Of a stretch of 64,000 nt of DNA, positions 11,733-23,921 are shown piece after piece; position 1 is the first letter of the stretch; each line of letters starts with the position of its first letter. Source of the stretch: Calliphora vicina (Eukaryota > Arthropoda > Insecta > Diptera > Calliphoridae). Both the position numbers and the translations under genes were made by a program. The stretch is taken from positions 86,697,895 through 86,761,894 of the forward strand of contig NC_088783.1 in the NCBI RefSeq assembly GCF_958450345.1, in the 5' to 3' direction. The notes beneath the pieces are model-generated. The model was not told the origin of the DNA. It ran no database searches and saw nothing but the letters and a program-made list of their open reading frames with translations.

Positions 11733-11880
11733 GTACTCTGCGCACAAGGTTTACATGGACAGCCAGTCAGCGTTTAATCGATTTAGAAAGTGATTCTGAG
11801 CCCATCGGTGGGTGTTAGACTAATATTTTTGGACGTTACAAACATCTGCACAAACGCATTATACCCTCCCAACGATAATG
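11733..11880 (+). mobile_element. INE-1-like element, family B, 3' fragment
   Basis: Matches the 3' end of the complete family B element at 38819-39511: 'gtactctgcgcacaagg', 'gtgggtgttagactaata', 'cgttacaaacatctgcac' and then 'attataccctccc'. The 5' part is missing. Confidence 0.65.
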
Positions 11881-12059
11881 CAAAAAAAACATATTCAAAG
11901 AAAATATCTTGAGCTAGGCTCATAATCGACCAACCAAAACAAGGAGAAGGAAACTCAAATGATGGAAATACTGCAAGAATATTTTTTTCTGATCCAGAAA
12001 CAGCAGCATCTATCACAAGTATAGATCATTCATAAAATTTCATAACATGGGGATCAAGT

Positions 12060-12227
12060 AATTCAACAAAATAGGAGATCTATCTGAAGAAGCGCAAGAA
12101 AAAAGGAACAAAGACAACACAAGAAAAAAGTCCAGATATTGTTGTGCACTTCAGATCCATATATGTCCAATATTCGAAAAAAATATAAAACTACATCTAT
12201 TGAATTAGACGAAGAAGCTAATAACTT
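12060..12227 (+). pseudogene. Possible transposon-protein remnant
   Basis: A frame reading NKIGDLSEEAQEKRNKDNTRKK resembles, from memory, a motif (EEAQ.RNKD…RK.SR) seen in repeated uncharacterised arthropod proteins. It runs into stops quickly. Weak evidence. Confidence 0.2.
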
Positions 12228-12990
12228 ATAGGGCCCATACATAACACCATCATGATTGTGCAATCAAGTGATTGTGCCAGCTGATTGATCGTGTATGAGA
12301 TTGTGGTGTGATTGTACCAGCTGCTGGTGCTTTATCAAAAAATAGTTTGATATTTTTTTGATTGAACCAGCATGATTGAATCGTGTGTTGTAAAATTAAA
12401 TCATAAAATTTAAATCGTCAAGACATAACCATCAAAAAATAAAAAAAAACAAGTAAGAGAGCTATATTCGGCTGTGCCGAATTTTATATACCCTTCACCA
12501 AATTATACTTTAAAATAAATTTTTTTAAATAGTTTTAGGTAAACAAAATATAATTTTTTTTAAATTGTTTTTTTTTATTTTTTTTAAAAAAAGTTTTTTC
12601 CAAATTTTTTTAGTTTTTAATTTTTTTTATAAAAAGAATGTATGACAAAAAAATTTTTTTATGAAAAAAAAATTCGGGTTAAAAAATATTTTTCCCGATT
12701 TTGACCCATTGTAGGTCCAACTTACTATAGCCTTATCTACATCGTTGCAATGGACTTTGAAATATCTATCATTAGATATCCATATTGTCTATATTAATGA
12801 CTTAGTAATCCAGATATAGATCAAAAATAGGTCAAAAATCGAGGTTGTCCCGGTTTTTTGCTCATATCTCCGTTATTTATGGACCGATTTTGCTGATTTT
12901 AAATAGCAAACTTCTCGAAAGCATGTCTGACAGAATTATTGAAGATTTGGATCCCAAAGATATCTGGGGTCTTCAGAAAATTGATTTCAA

Positions 12991-13761
<771 letters not shown>

Positions 13762-13768
13762 TAAAGAA

Positions 13769-15226
13769 ATGAGTCTTAATACTAAGAAAAACAACAATAA
13801 TAGTGAAGCAACCAATCTATTGTCTACTGGCGGCATGGAATGCTTCTTTACCCCAGTTTCCAGCTTTATAAGGGCACCAGTAAACACAGAAACTCTTGAA
13901 GCTTCGCTAAATGAGAATCCGTTTCAGAGAAAAACGGTCATAAAGAGAACCCCGCCGCATGATAAGCCCCTTGCAGATGAAGCAACACATTCATCTCAAC
14001 CTAATAAGGAGTTCAATGCTGCTATAAATGGATTAGCGAGGTCACCACCAACAACGCAATTCACTCCGACACCCGCGTTGCTGACAACACCAAGCGAGAC
14101 GTCTTTCTCAGAGCTAGGAAACATGATAACTCAGTTATTAACATTTATGAAGGGTAAAAATAACGTACATCATGCCATAAAGGAGCAAATGAGGGCAATA
14201 AAAGCAATGTATAACAAGGCCAAAGATGAAATGGCGCAAAACGACCAGGCTCAGGTCGCAGAAACGAACGAGCAGTCTTCACAGACATCCCCAAAAGTGG
14301 CACTTGAAAATGACTCTAAACGAGGTAGAGACCAGGAAGAAGAATCGCAAAATACTCAAATAGCGAAAAGAAGTAAAAAAGCCACCACTAGATTGAAGAA
14401 ACCTAAAGAGAGAGAGGAGGATACAAACAATAAAGTCTCCCTCAGCGAGGACTCCAATACATGGAAAGCAGTACAGCGAAAGAGAAAACCCAGAAAGAGG
14501 CAGGACAGAAACGATGCTATAATCATCTCGGCAAAAGGTGAGACAACATACGCAGACATATTGAGACAAATTAAAGCGGATCCAACTCTGACAGATCTAG
14601 GAGAACGTGTTTCTCGAATAAGAAGAACCCAAAAGGGAGATCTCCTATTAGAAATTAACTCCAAGGACAAGGACACCATGGATAAATTCTACGGCCAAAT
14701 GGAGAAAGCTATCGGCCTTAAAGCGGAGATTAAAGCAAGAAGGCAAGAAATAATCATTGAGTGCAAAGACATCGACGAGATCACGACAAAAGACGACATA
14801 TGCAACGCCTTTAATATGCAACTCGGAGTTACCGATTTAAAGGAATGGAATATTAGGAGTATAAGAAAAGGCTATGGCGGCACACAGACCGCAATTATTT
14901 GCCTACCAACAGACATAGGTCGTAAAGTCCTGGAAACTGGAAAGATAAAAATAGGATGGGTAGTATGCCGTCTTAGAGAAAGGATTATTCTTAGACAATG
15001 CTATAGATGCCTGGAGTTTGGCCACATGGCTAAGTCTTGTACTAATTCCCAAGACAGATCAAAGCTATGCAGAAGGTGCGGAAAAAGCGGGCACATTGCA
15101 AAGGAATGCAACAAAGAGCCAGAATGTATGTTTTGCATTCAAATGGGAAGCGCGGCTACGAACCACGTAGCAGGTAGCGGGAGATGTCCCGTTTTCAAAC
15201 AGGCGCTCAACAAAATGCGTAAATGA
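13769..15226 (+). CDS. R1-clade LINE ORF1 (zinc-knuckle nucleic-acid-binding protein)
   Basis: 485 codons from the ATG at 13769 to the TGA at 15224-15226, uninterrupted. The frame is also open upstream through the whole CAGA tract, but MSLNTKK at 13769 is the first ATG inside the element. The N-terminal third is Ser/Thr/Asn-rich, followed by a strongly basic stretch (RKRKPRKRQDR near residue 240) and a domain beginning IIISAKGETTYADIL. From about residue 411 there are three zinc knuckles: CYRCLEFGHMAKSC, CRRCGKSGHIAKEC, and CMFC…H…C. ORF1 proteins of this clade coat element RNA and are needed for target access (family knowledge). Its stop overlaps the ORF2 start, so ORF2 is probably made by termination-reinitiation. 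Intact in this copy. Confidence 0.9.
   Translation: MSLNTKKNNNNSEATNLLSTGGMECFFTPVSSFIRAPVNTETLEASLNENPFQRKTVIKRTPPHDKPLADEATHSSQPNKEFNAAINGLARSPPTTQFTPTPALLTTPSETSFSELGNMITQLLTFMKGKNNVHHAIKEQMRAIKAMYNKAKDEMAQNDQAQVAETNEQSSQTSPKVALENDSKRGRDQEEESQNTQIAKRSKKATTRLKKPKEREEDTNNKVSLSEDSNTWKAVQRKRKPRKRQDRNDAIIISAKGETTYADILRQIKADPTLTDLGERVSRIRRTQKGDLLLEINSKDKDTMDKFYGQMEKAIGLKAEIKARRQEIIIECKDIDEITTKDDICNAFNMQLGVTDLKEWNIRSIRKGYGGTQTAIICLPTDIGRKVLETGKIKIGWVVCRLRERIILRQCYRCLEFGHMAKSCTNSQDRSKLCRRCGKSGHIAKECNKEPECMFCIQMGSAATNHVAGSGRCPVFKQALNKMRK
15223..15226 (+). promoter_or_regulatory. ATGA stop/start overlap of ORF1 and ORF2
   Basis: The ORF1 TGA (15224-15226) overlaps the ORF2 ATG (15223-15225). This is the arrangement expected for coupled termination-reinitiation in some R1-clade LINEs. 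Confidence 0.8.
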
Positions 15227-18226
15227 GATTACTGCAATTAAATCTCAACCACTGCCAAGCGGCGCAGGACCTGCTTTCGCAGACAATCTGCGAAACTGGT
15301 GTTGACGTCGCCATCATATGTGAACAGTATAGGAACCTACACGGAAATATTTGGGTCAAAGATATAAGTGGAAAAGCAGCAATATGGGCCTGCGGAAATC
15401 GTGCAATAGAGAGCATCCAGGAACATCCTGAGGAGGGATTTGTAAGAGCTAAGATTGGCGGAATCTATATATACAGCTGCTACGCTCCACCTAGCGCAAC
15501 AAAAGAACAGTTTGAACAAATGTTAGATCGACTATGTAGAGATGCGAAAATTCATTCCCCTAAAATCATTGCTGGAGACTTCAACGCTTGGGCAATTGAT
15601 TGGGGAAGTCGAACAACCAACATCAGAGGAAGCACCATATTGGAAACATTCTCTAGAGACGACCTAGTTTTGGCAAACAGTGGCATGGCAAATACATTTA
15701 GAGCAAGAGGAGTAGGTTCAATTGTAGACCTCACATTTGTAAGCAGATCATTGGCAAGAAGAATGGAGTGGAAAGTCAGCGAAGACTATACACACAGTGA
15801 CCACCAAGCAATAATATTTTCTGTGGACCATTTGGAGAACAAAACCAATTTGGGAAATAAAATGCCGGCAAAATACCGGGGCTGGGCATCTAACAAATTG
15901 GACCCGGAAGTTTTTAGGGATACAATTCTACATAACACACTTGTGGAAGGTACGGTAACAGAGATGACCGGACAGCTAATGTCGAAACTCAGAGTGGCTT
16001 GTGACGCCTCTATGCCAAGGCGCAGGATAGCAGGGAATCGTCCCCCAAACTACTGGTGGAACTCAGATATTAGTAACCTTCGAGCACGTTGTCTAAAAGC
16101 CAGAAGACAATACCAACGTCATAGAAATCGGCCCGACTTTGAGGCGAAGCAACTGGAGTACAAAAAAGCGAGAGGAGAATTTAAAAACGCGATCTTAAAG
16201 AGCAAGCGAGAGTGCTTCAAACAAATATGCCTAGAAGCAGACGCAGATCCATGGGGAAAGGCATACAAAGTGGTCACATCTAGGCTAAAAGGCAAAAAAT
16301 CCCCACAACCAACCTGTCCCCTCCTAGTAAGAAGGATTGTTGAAACGTTATTTCCAAAACACACAACATTCTCTTACAATAGAGATCCAGCTTTGAACTC
16401 GGAAATAATTCCGTTGGTAACAGAAGAAGAAATCATACAATTAGCTAATAAAATAGGAGATAATAAAGCTCCCGGTCCCGATGAGATTCCAAACAACGCA
16501 CTAAAAATTGCGATAACGAATGCTCCAAGCATGTTCGCCAAAGTGTTTAATAGTTGCCTGGAAGAAGGAGTATTCCCAGAACGTTGGAAGAAACAGAAGT
16601 TGGTGTTAATTCCGAAACCAAACAAACGATTAGGCGAGCCCTCATCATATAGGCCCATATGTCTTCTTGATACAACCGGAAAAATTCTGGAAAGTGTGAT
16701 ATACAAGAGATTACTTCCAATTATTGAGGCACAGGGAGGACTCTCATGCCGGCAGTATGGCTTTCGCAAGTCGAGATCAACCATAGATGCTATAAATATG
16801 GTAGTCAATACAGCGAAAACGGCAATTGAAGGCAAAGGTTCAAAAAGGGAATATTGCGCAGTAATAACTCTTGATGTAAAAAATGCCTTTAATACTGCAA
16901 ACTGGAAACGAATACTTGATAATCTACATAGACTTGGGGTACCAACGTATTTAACGAGGATTATTGCAAGCTACTTTTCTGAAAGAGAGAGAACTATGCT
17001 ATAATACGGACGATGGTGAACAATCCTACGCAGTTTCCTCAGGAGTTCCACAGGGCTCCGTTCTAGGGCCACTTTTGTGGAATATTATGTATAATGATGT
17101 CCTGAATCTGAGAATAAATGAAGAAGCAAACACAATATGCTTTGCTGATGACATTGTAGTTACCGTTACATCAAGGTATATCGACGAAGTCGAGCTAGTG
17201 GCGAATGAGACCATAAACGTCATAGGTTCCTGGATGAAATCATGTGGCCTAGAATTAGCGGAACACAAAACAGAAGTCGTGCTGATAAGCAGTCATCGCA
17301 AACGAGAACAAATAAACATACAAATTGGAAACCACACCATTACGTCTCGACCTCACCTCACGTATCTCGGTGTTATAATTGATGAAAGGTTGAACTTTAA
17401 GGCCCACATAGATAGTATATGTTGTAAAGCGTCCAATATCAGAGCAGCGCTGGCAAGAATGATGCCCAACGTAGGAGGCCCTAGACAAAACAAAAGAAGA
17501 CTAATAACAACAGTAGTTAGCTCAACGATATTATATGCAGCTCCCATATGGTCCACATCCCTGTCAATAAAATCAGTAGAAAGAAAATTGAGTTCGGTGT
17601 ATAGACTATGTGCCATAAGAGTATGTAGTTCATATAGAACAACATCCGACGAAGCAGTCCTCGTCATAGCTGGAATGATTCCAATTGATATACTGGCGGA
17701 CGAAGCTAAACGCGTGTATGAAACAAAGAGACTGGGAACATCAAACGGCAATCAAATTTCAAACACAGAAAGAAAGAAATCTGTGCGATTATGGCAGACG
17801 AGATGGGAAGAAAGCCGCAAAGGAAGGTGGACTTTTAGACTTATACCAAAAATTGAGACATGGCTATATAGAAAGCATGGTGAAGTAAACTACTACCTAA
17901 CGCAGTTTTTAAGTGGACATGGAGGATATAGGAGTTATCTATACAAATTTGGACTCGACATCTCACCGAACTGCCCCCGGTGTCCAAACTTTGTAGAAGA
18001 TGCTGAGCACGTTGTATACCGATGCACAAGATTTGAAGAAGAGCGCAGATGCGCGGAAAATCGTGTCGGCGAGAGCCTTAATGTACATAACATAATCGAA
18101 GTCATGCTTAAAAAAAGGGAAAACTGGGATGCGATATGTAGCCTATTGAAAAGTATCCACAAAAAGCTTGAAATTGAAGAAAAGGGGAGAAAGATTTCGC
18201 GACAAATAGAGGTGGAGACTATTTAA
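15223..18226 (+). pseudogene. R1-clade LINE ORF2 (APE endonuclease and reverse transcriptase), one frameshift
   Basis: About 1000 codons, starting at the ATG that overlaps the ORF1 stop. Residues 1-225 are an APE-type endonuclease (LLQLNLNH, IICEQY, AGDFNAWAIDWGS, THSDHQA). Reverse transcriptase motifs follow: LVLIPKPNK near residue 458, SYRPICLLDTTGK, QYGFRKSRSTIDA, VITLDVKNAFNTANW, GVPQGSVLGPLLWN and FADD near residue 640. The C-terminus has a CPRCPNFVEDAEHVVYRC finger, a hallmark of R1-type ORF2. The frame breaks at about 16980-16998: the first frame stops at 17004 and the remaining frame continues to 18226. The break sits in an AG run and fits loss of one AG dinucleotide. Otherwise no stop codons. 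It nicks and primes on target DNA in this clade. Confidence 0.92.
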
Positions 18227-18391
18227 GTCTGTCCGGCCTTGCGAGGTAATATCGTAACAGACAGTTCCGCAGGGTAAATGGAAGAGAAAGGAGGTGGTTT
18301 TAGTCGGTAAGAATCCGACATAACCCGAGCCAATCCGGGTATCTATGCAAGATTTACACCTACCTATAAAAAAAAAAAAAAAAAAAAAAAA

Positions 18392-19230
<839 letters not shown>

Positions 19231-19384
19231 TGGCTTAATCGACTCCGCTATCTATAAGGATCCAGAATATATATACTTTATAGGGTCGGAAATGAAAAAT
19301 GTAGGAATTACAAACGGAATGACAAACTTATATATACCCTTCTCACGAAGGTGAAGGGTATAATAAATATGAATGCCAGAGAAA

Positions 19385-19620
19385 AAAATATTTTGGGGAG
19401 AATTAAAAAACCAATGCTACAATAAAATGGTAGAACAATTGAAAGAGGTGGGCCAAGAGCAAGAATTGTAAAAAAATCAGGGTTTTTCGAATTCTGCAGG
19501 AACAGATGATGTTTTGGAGTCTTCGTTGTGGTATTACGATAAACTCCATTTTTGGAAGATCAGGAATGTTCCAGACAAGAAAAATGTACCATCTTCTTTT
19601 AGAAGTTTAGCGTGTCCTAG
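19385..19620 (+). pseudogene. MADF-domain protein remnant
   Basis: A frame reads FWGELKNQCYNKMVEQLKEVG and, after one stop, SNSAGTDDVLESSLWYYDKL. The SGAGTDDVY…LWYYD…L pattern is typical of the C-terminal part of MADF-domain proteins that accompany some PIF/Harbinger-like transposons in insects (family knowledge). It lies in the right part of the outer TIR element. The N-terminal part of the domain is missing. Confidence 0.5.
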
Positions 19621-19978
19621 TTCTCCTTTGTTTTCTAACCATTTCTTCATGCAAACACGTTTTTTTTGATAATTTTTCGTTTTTGTTTATCATTATTCAT
19701 TACAAACTTTTCCACACAATTTTTGGTAAAAAATTAATTTTGTAACAGCATGCTGGAGTAATGTGTGCTTCAAGCTTAATTGCACAATCACTTCATTGCT
19801 CAATAATGATGGTGTTGTGTATGGGCCATATTATAGAAAATGAAAATCAAAGCTATTTGGATGAAATGTTTAGTATACAAATTTATACTCGTTTTTGTGT
19901 AGATAACAATATATTCATGAATTAAAAATTTATGTAAATTATGTAATATTGTACATAGAAATTTAAATAAAATTTAAT

Positions 19979-20106
19979 GTGCTGTTTTTCTATAGCGAAT
20001 GAGCGTTTTGAGTGGATGTTTTACGTGTATTTTGTTTTTGTTACAATAACAAAACACATGTTAAATTTCCACTCAAAGTACTCGTTCGCTATAGAAAAAC
20101 AGCACA
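19979..20106. mobile_element. 128-bp palindromic MITE, family D copy 1
   Basis: GTGCTGTTTTTCTATAGCGA at the left and its inverse at the right. The arms pair almost end to end ('gagtgga…' against '…tccactc'). A second copy is at 31734-31859 and a half copy at 29313-29371. Confidence 0.8.
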
Positions 20107-20660
20107 TAAATAATATTTAACTGAAATATAAACTTTTTCTTTAAAACTTCTCTGTCTCTTTACACCATTATCAGGTAGCTTTTAAGTTCGCTTCTTAAAA
20201 CATTATATTTTAAATCGGACTGTTCCAAAAAAAGCCAACTTGCCCTTGTGAATATTAGAATTAGAAAGTTTGGCGTTTTCGGACAAAATTTATGTTAGAA
20301 AATTGTTAATAAAAATTAGTTGCAGTTACAAAAATAAGACATTATATTAAAAAATAACTTTTTTTGCTTCTGATCCACTGTGCGACCAAAACTAAACTTT
20401 TGAATAGATGGATTTGTTTTTGAAATTTTTCGTTGATGAAAAGATATTTTCTTGAATTTTTCTCTAGTTTTAATTTCATTAAAATCGGTTCAGAAGTGGT
20501 TGAACTTTTAATTTGTTTATAAGATGTAGTATGAGAATACGGATTTACTTATAAAAAAGTTATAAACAGATAAAAAAAAAATATTTTAATAATACCCAGG
20601 ATAATTTTGTGAACAGGTTCTCACTTTATCAGGTTGTTTTTGGAAAAAATACGATTTTAT
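20107..20660. other. No gene; generic repeat-like sequence
   Basis: A+T-rich. The phrase 'ccactgtgcga' near 20388 recurs near 54842 and, in part, 44430, suggesting remnants of another repeat family. No coding sequence seen. Confidence 0.35.
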
Positions 20661-20663
20661 GGG

Positions 20664-20737
20664 GTATAATGAATTTGTGCAGATGTTTGTAACGCCCAAA
20701 AATATTAGTCTAACACCCACCTTAAAGTATACCGATC
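20664..20737 (-). mobile_element. INE-1-like element, family B, 3' scrap
   Basis: Reverse complement of the family B 3' end: 'gtgcagatgtttgtaacg' and 'aatattagtctaacaccc'. Confidence 0.6.
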
Positions 20738-21089
20738 GGCTTTTTATAATAACTAAAAGTTTTTTAATGTTTATTTTATATTTTGCATAAATAGCAATAA
20801 AAGAAAAATATAATTTGGTTGGAAAATAGCCTGCAAATATTCCATATTTAGTTCTATATTCTTTATTTATGTTCTAGTCCTTTAGCTTCTTCATCTAGTA
20901 AGTCCCGATGTTCTATTTTCCATTGAATTCGAATGCTAGAGATAAGCGGATCTGTAGTGCGATTCACTAACTTTTAACGAACCGACAATCGTAATGTTTA
21001 TCGGCATAAATAATCGCTTGCAGTAACGATAGTGTGATTCAGTAATTTATTTTTAACGATTGTTTATAGCTGCATTTTTGTATTCAAAT
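20738..21089. other. AT-rich sequence with 'aacgat' motifs
   Basis: 'gtgcgattcactaac' and 'gtgtgattcagtaat' near 20958 and 21030 are imperfectly mirrored by 'gttactgaatagcaaattcg' near 21503, suggesting the ends of a further element around the tRNA-like segment. No gene. Confidence 0.3.
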
Positions 21090-21407
21090 AATTTAAAATA
21101 AGCGAAAAGCAGAAAACCATTATTTGACACACAATGAAATAATTAACCAGTGGTGTAGTGAGTACAACGTTGACTAGCAATCGGAAGGTTGTTGGTTTGA
21201 CACTTGGCTGCGACTTACTTTTTTTATTTATTTTTTTTTGTAAATACATAATTTTATAAATATGTAACTCTACTAACAAAACAACTTATTTCCGGCCAAA
21301 ATGTAAAGGATTACTTTTGAGACATCGCGAACAAAAATAAGTACTCCTTCCAGTTGATTAATTAGTAGTCTAATCGTCAAATTCCCTTATTTTTCAGCTT
21401 ATTTTTT
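21090..21407 (+). repeat. tRNA-like (SINE-like) segment, copy 1
   Basis: Contains 'ggtgtagtgagtacaa' (box A-like) followed by 'aggttgttggtttgacac' (box B-like) at about 21153-21206, then 'ttggctgcgactta' and a T-run. Flanking blocks 'aaaccattatttgac' and 'ccggccaaaatgtaaagga' are shared, inverted, with 23018-23517. No predicted cloverleaf could be confirmed by eye, so it is a tRNA-related repeat, not a tRNA gene. Confidence 0.5.
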
Positions 21408-21476
21408 TATATTTTATTGTAAATATTAATAAGTTAAGTGAACAAAATTGTGTTTCCATTAAAGTAACAGCTGACT

Positions 21477-21899
21477 TCAACCGACAGCGAATGTCGTTAA
21501 AAATGTTACTGAATAGCAAATTCGATAAATTTTCGTTATATTTATTTTAACGATACGATTATCGTTATAAAAGTTCTGACGTTGCCAGAATATATTAAAT
21601 ATATCTTCATTTGTAGAATTTCGTGATATTTTTCTGATATTGTGCATAAAATCTGTAATCCTTATTCCTTTTTTCCTGGGCTTCCTGTGATAGTTCTCCA
21701 AGTGGTACAAAATGATGCTTAATGACGTCTTATCCATGATAACTGTTGCAGACATATTTCTCCATATTGATGCTGTACCTCTGCCGAAATCGGTATGATT
21801 TCGCAGATTTTCGAATATTTTTACATGTACCTCAAAATCACTTCCGTTACTTCCCTTTGTTCGATCGATATTTTGGACAATAATGTTTCTAAAGTACAC
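21477..21899 (-). CDS. Unassigned 140-codon ORF
   Basis: Opens near 21899 and stops at 21477. The part reading GSNGSDFEVHVKIFENLRNHTDFGR and …LYHLENYHRKPRKKG has protein-like composition with no obvious repeats. The last ~35 codons run into an 'aacgataatcg' repeat, so the real coding part, if any, probably ends near 21590. I do not recognise a domain. It could be a transposon protein scrap or an exon fragment, or chance. Confidence 0.25.
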   Translation of the reverse strand: MYFRNIIVQNIDRTKGSNGSDFEVHVKIFENLRNHTDFGRGTASIWRNMSATVIMDKTSLSIILYHLENYHRKPRKKGIRITDFMHNIRKISRNSTNEDIFNIFWQRQNFYNDNRIVKINITKIYRICYSVTFLTTFAVG

Positions 21900-22439
21900 T
21901 TACTCTATATTTGGAATATATAGACCAAATTATTTTTCAGTTACTGTTATTTTTGCAAAACCTATTTCACTCTGTAGGCGTACAAATGTCACGTACGTTG
22001 ATATGGAATTGCCGATATTTACATATCTATGTACATATGTTTGTAAATGTTGCCAATTTTGGTTGAAATAGTAAATAATAGCATACGTTTATCTTTTAGC
22101 TCAAAATTCATAAACTTTTTACAGGCAACATGTGACAGACAGAGGATACAAGTTGTTACAACTCCTGTTAACAAGTCTATACAAAGGGTAAATATCAAAA
22201 GTTTGCCCACTTAAAATACTTTTTATACGAAAACTTTTCTCATTGAGTGCGGCACGCTTTAATAATCGTTTTTGTTCATCATTGTATAAAACATTGTTTT
22301 CGTTTTGTATTTTAAAATTATAACAATGGACGAGAATTCAAACGGGATGGAAACAACAGTGAGATTTAAAAAATGCAATGTTAGAAAATTGTTATGGTTA
22401 CATTGAATATTGAGCACTCAGAAATATATAGGACGTGTA
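21900..22439. other. No feature recognised
   Basis: Mixed sequence, only short frames; no terminal repeats noted. Confidence 0.35.
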
Positions 22440-23757
22440 GAGTAACTTCGAGTAATGTGGACTACCGTTTTGTTTTTTCTAAATTTTGGCCACAATATAT
22501 ATGGATATTAAAAAAGTTGTGAAGCAATAAATTAGCTAATGTATTCTCTAATTGTTTTTGCAGTTGAAAATTTTTTCCGTCAAAGGATAAAAAATTTATG
22601 TGAAAATATTGTAAGGAACCCAAAAACCAGCATTAAAAAAATTGGAGGGTAATATGGACCACTGTATGAGGGTAATGTGGACTAGTATTTAATACATACA
22701 ATTCATGAGCCAGCTAATCATGAATGATTCAAAAATTTAATTTCAATATATTTTTATTAATACAAACTAAAAAGTCGCGTTCTTGGCTTAGATAGATTGC
22801 TTACAAATTACATAGTTATTGTAGGGCAATATGGACCAGTAGTACATAATCAAGTAATTTAAGTGGTCCACATTACACGAACTGGGGTTACAGTGGTAAA
22901 AAATTATTTTTACCTAATAATCTAAATGTGCTTAAATTCTTACCAAATAAATGCAAAACTACGTATCCACTTTAACTATGTATATAAAACAACCAAACAT
23001 TAAATTCTACCAAGTAACCCAGCAAAAACTTGACTTACAAGTAAGCCGAAAAATAAGGGGAATTTGACGATTCGACTACTTATTTTTCTACTGAAAGAAG
23101 TCATTATTTTTGTTCGCGATGTCCCAAAAGTAATCCTTTATATTTTGGCCGGAAATAAGTTTTGTTAGTGGAGTTATTTATAGAATTTTGTATTTGCAAA
23201 CAAGAAATAAAAAAAAAAAAAAACTAAGTCGCAGCCACGAGTCGAACCACCAACCATCCGTTTGCTAGTCTGTTGTTGTACTCACTACATCACTACTTAG
23301 TTATTTCATTGTGCGTCAAATAATGGTTTTCACACAGTAATGCAATATTCTTTTCTGTTTTTCTAAAAATAAACATGCAATAAAAAAAATGGGCAAATTG
23401 AAAAAAGTAACATTTTTTTTGTGTTTGTTTATTTTGTTTTTTTAGACTTTACTACTTAAAAAGTAAGTTATTAAAAAAGACATTACTTGTAGCTTTGTAA
23501 GCGAAGTTTTTGCTGGGAACTGTACCAAATTTTGTTTCTTACTTGAGCCGAAAAAAATTTTGAGCACGCGCATTAATTTCAATACAAGAATAAAAAGCCA
23601 ACATATCAATTACTCATGAAAGCAAATGTGCAATTGTCGTTTCAAACAAATTGTAAAATGTACGACAAATCAGTTTTATCATACCTTCAATAGTTTCTCA
23701 AAAAAGACACTGGTCGACATTAGACGCATAGTCCACAATACCCGAAGTTACTATACA
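22440..23757. mobile_element. TIR element with repeated TGTGGAC motifs, interrupted by a CCCAGCA element
   Basis: The left end 'agtaacttcgagtaatgtgg' and the right end 'ccacaatacccgaagttact' form an inverted repeat (22441 and about 23730). Motifs like 'gggtaatatggacca' and 'gggtaatgtggacta' recur at 22648, 22675, 22824 and inverted at 22865, which looks like subterminal transposase-binding repeats (inference). A TA sits next to each end. No transposase seen. Confidence 0.55.
23018..23517 (-). mobile_element. CCCAGCA-ended element carrying a tRNA-like segment, copy 2
   Basis: The left end CCCAGCAAAAACTTGACTTA is mirrored by 'aagtttttgctggg' at 23504-23517. Inside, on the minus strand, the tRNA-like segment 'gatgtagtgagtacaa' … 'ggtggttcgactcgtggctg' (about 23235-23300) has a better box B than copy 1 (GGTTCGACTC). 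It is inserted in the TGTGGAC element. Confidence 0.6.
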
Positions 23758-23921
23758 ATAAGCAGCAAGTTATGAATTTCAACTCGGGCAGTAGCAAGTC
23801 GCTACTGTCAGATTTTATGATTTATCGTCATTCTGATGATTTTTAAAGCTAGAAATTTCCTGTTGACGCGAAAGTAAGCATGTTAAGTAAAAAAATTTCT
23901 TACCCCCATTAACACGAAGTC

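Larger units (their letters stand above)
13762..18392 (+). mobile_element. R1-clade non-LTR retrotransposon inserted in (CAGA)n
   Basis: The element starts at 13762 directly after the CAGA tract and ends in a run of about 25 A at 18368-18392, directly followed by CAGA again. It has two ORFs with an ATGA overlap, three CCHC knuckles in ORF1, and endonuclease, reverse transcriptase and a C-terminal CCHC finger in ORF2. The 3' UTR (18227-18367) contains 'ggttttagtcggtaagaat', reminiscent of R1 3' UTRs. Only seven bases precede the ORF1 ATG, so either it is slightly 5'-truncated or its leader is minimal. Target duplication cannot be seen inside a microsatellite. Confidence 0.9.

Noticed and set aside
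16374..16835. 153-codon minus-strand ORF inside the R1-like ORF2
   Set aside because: Antisense shadow of a well-supported reverse transcriptase.
21150..21210. A functional tRNA gene
   Set aside because: Box A/B-like sequences are present but I see no paired acceptor stem. The sequence is repeated with its flanks at 23.2-23.3 kb, so it is a SINE-like repeat.
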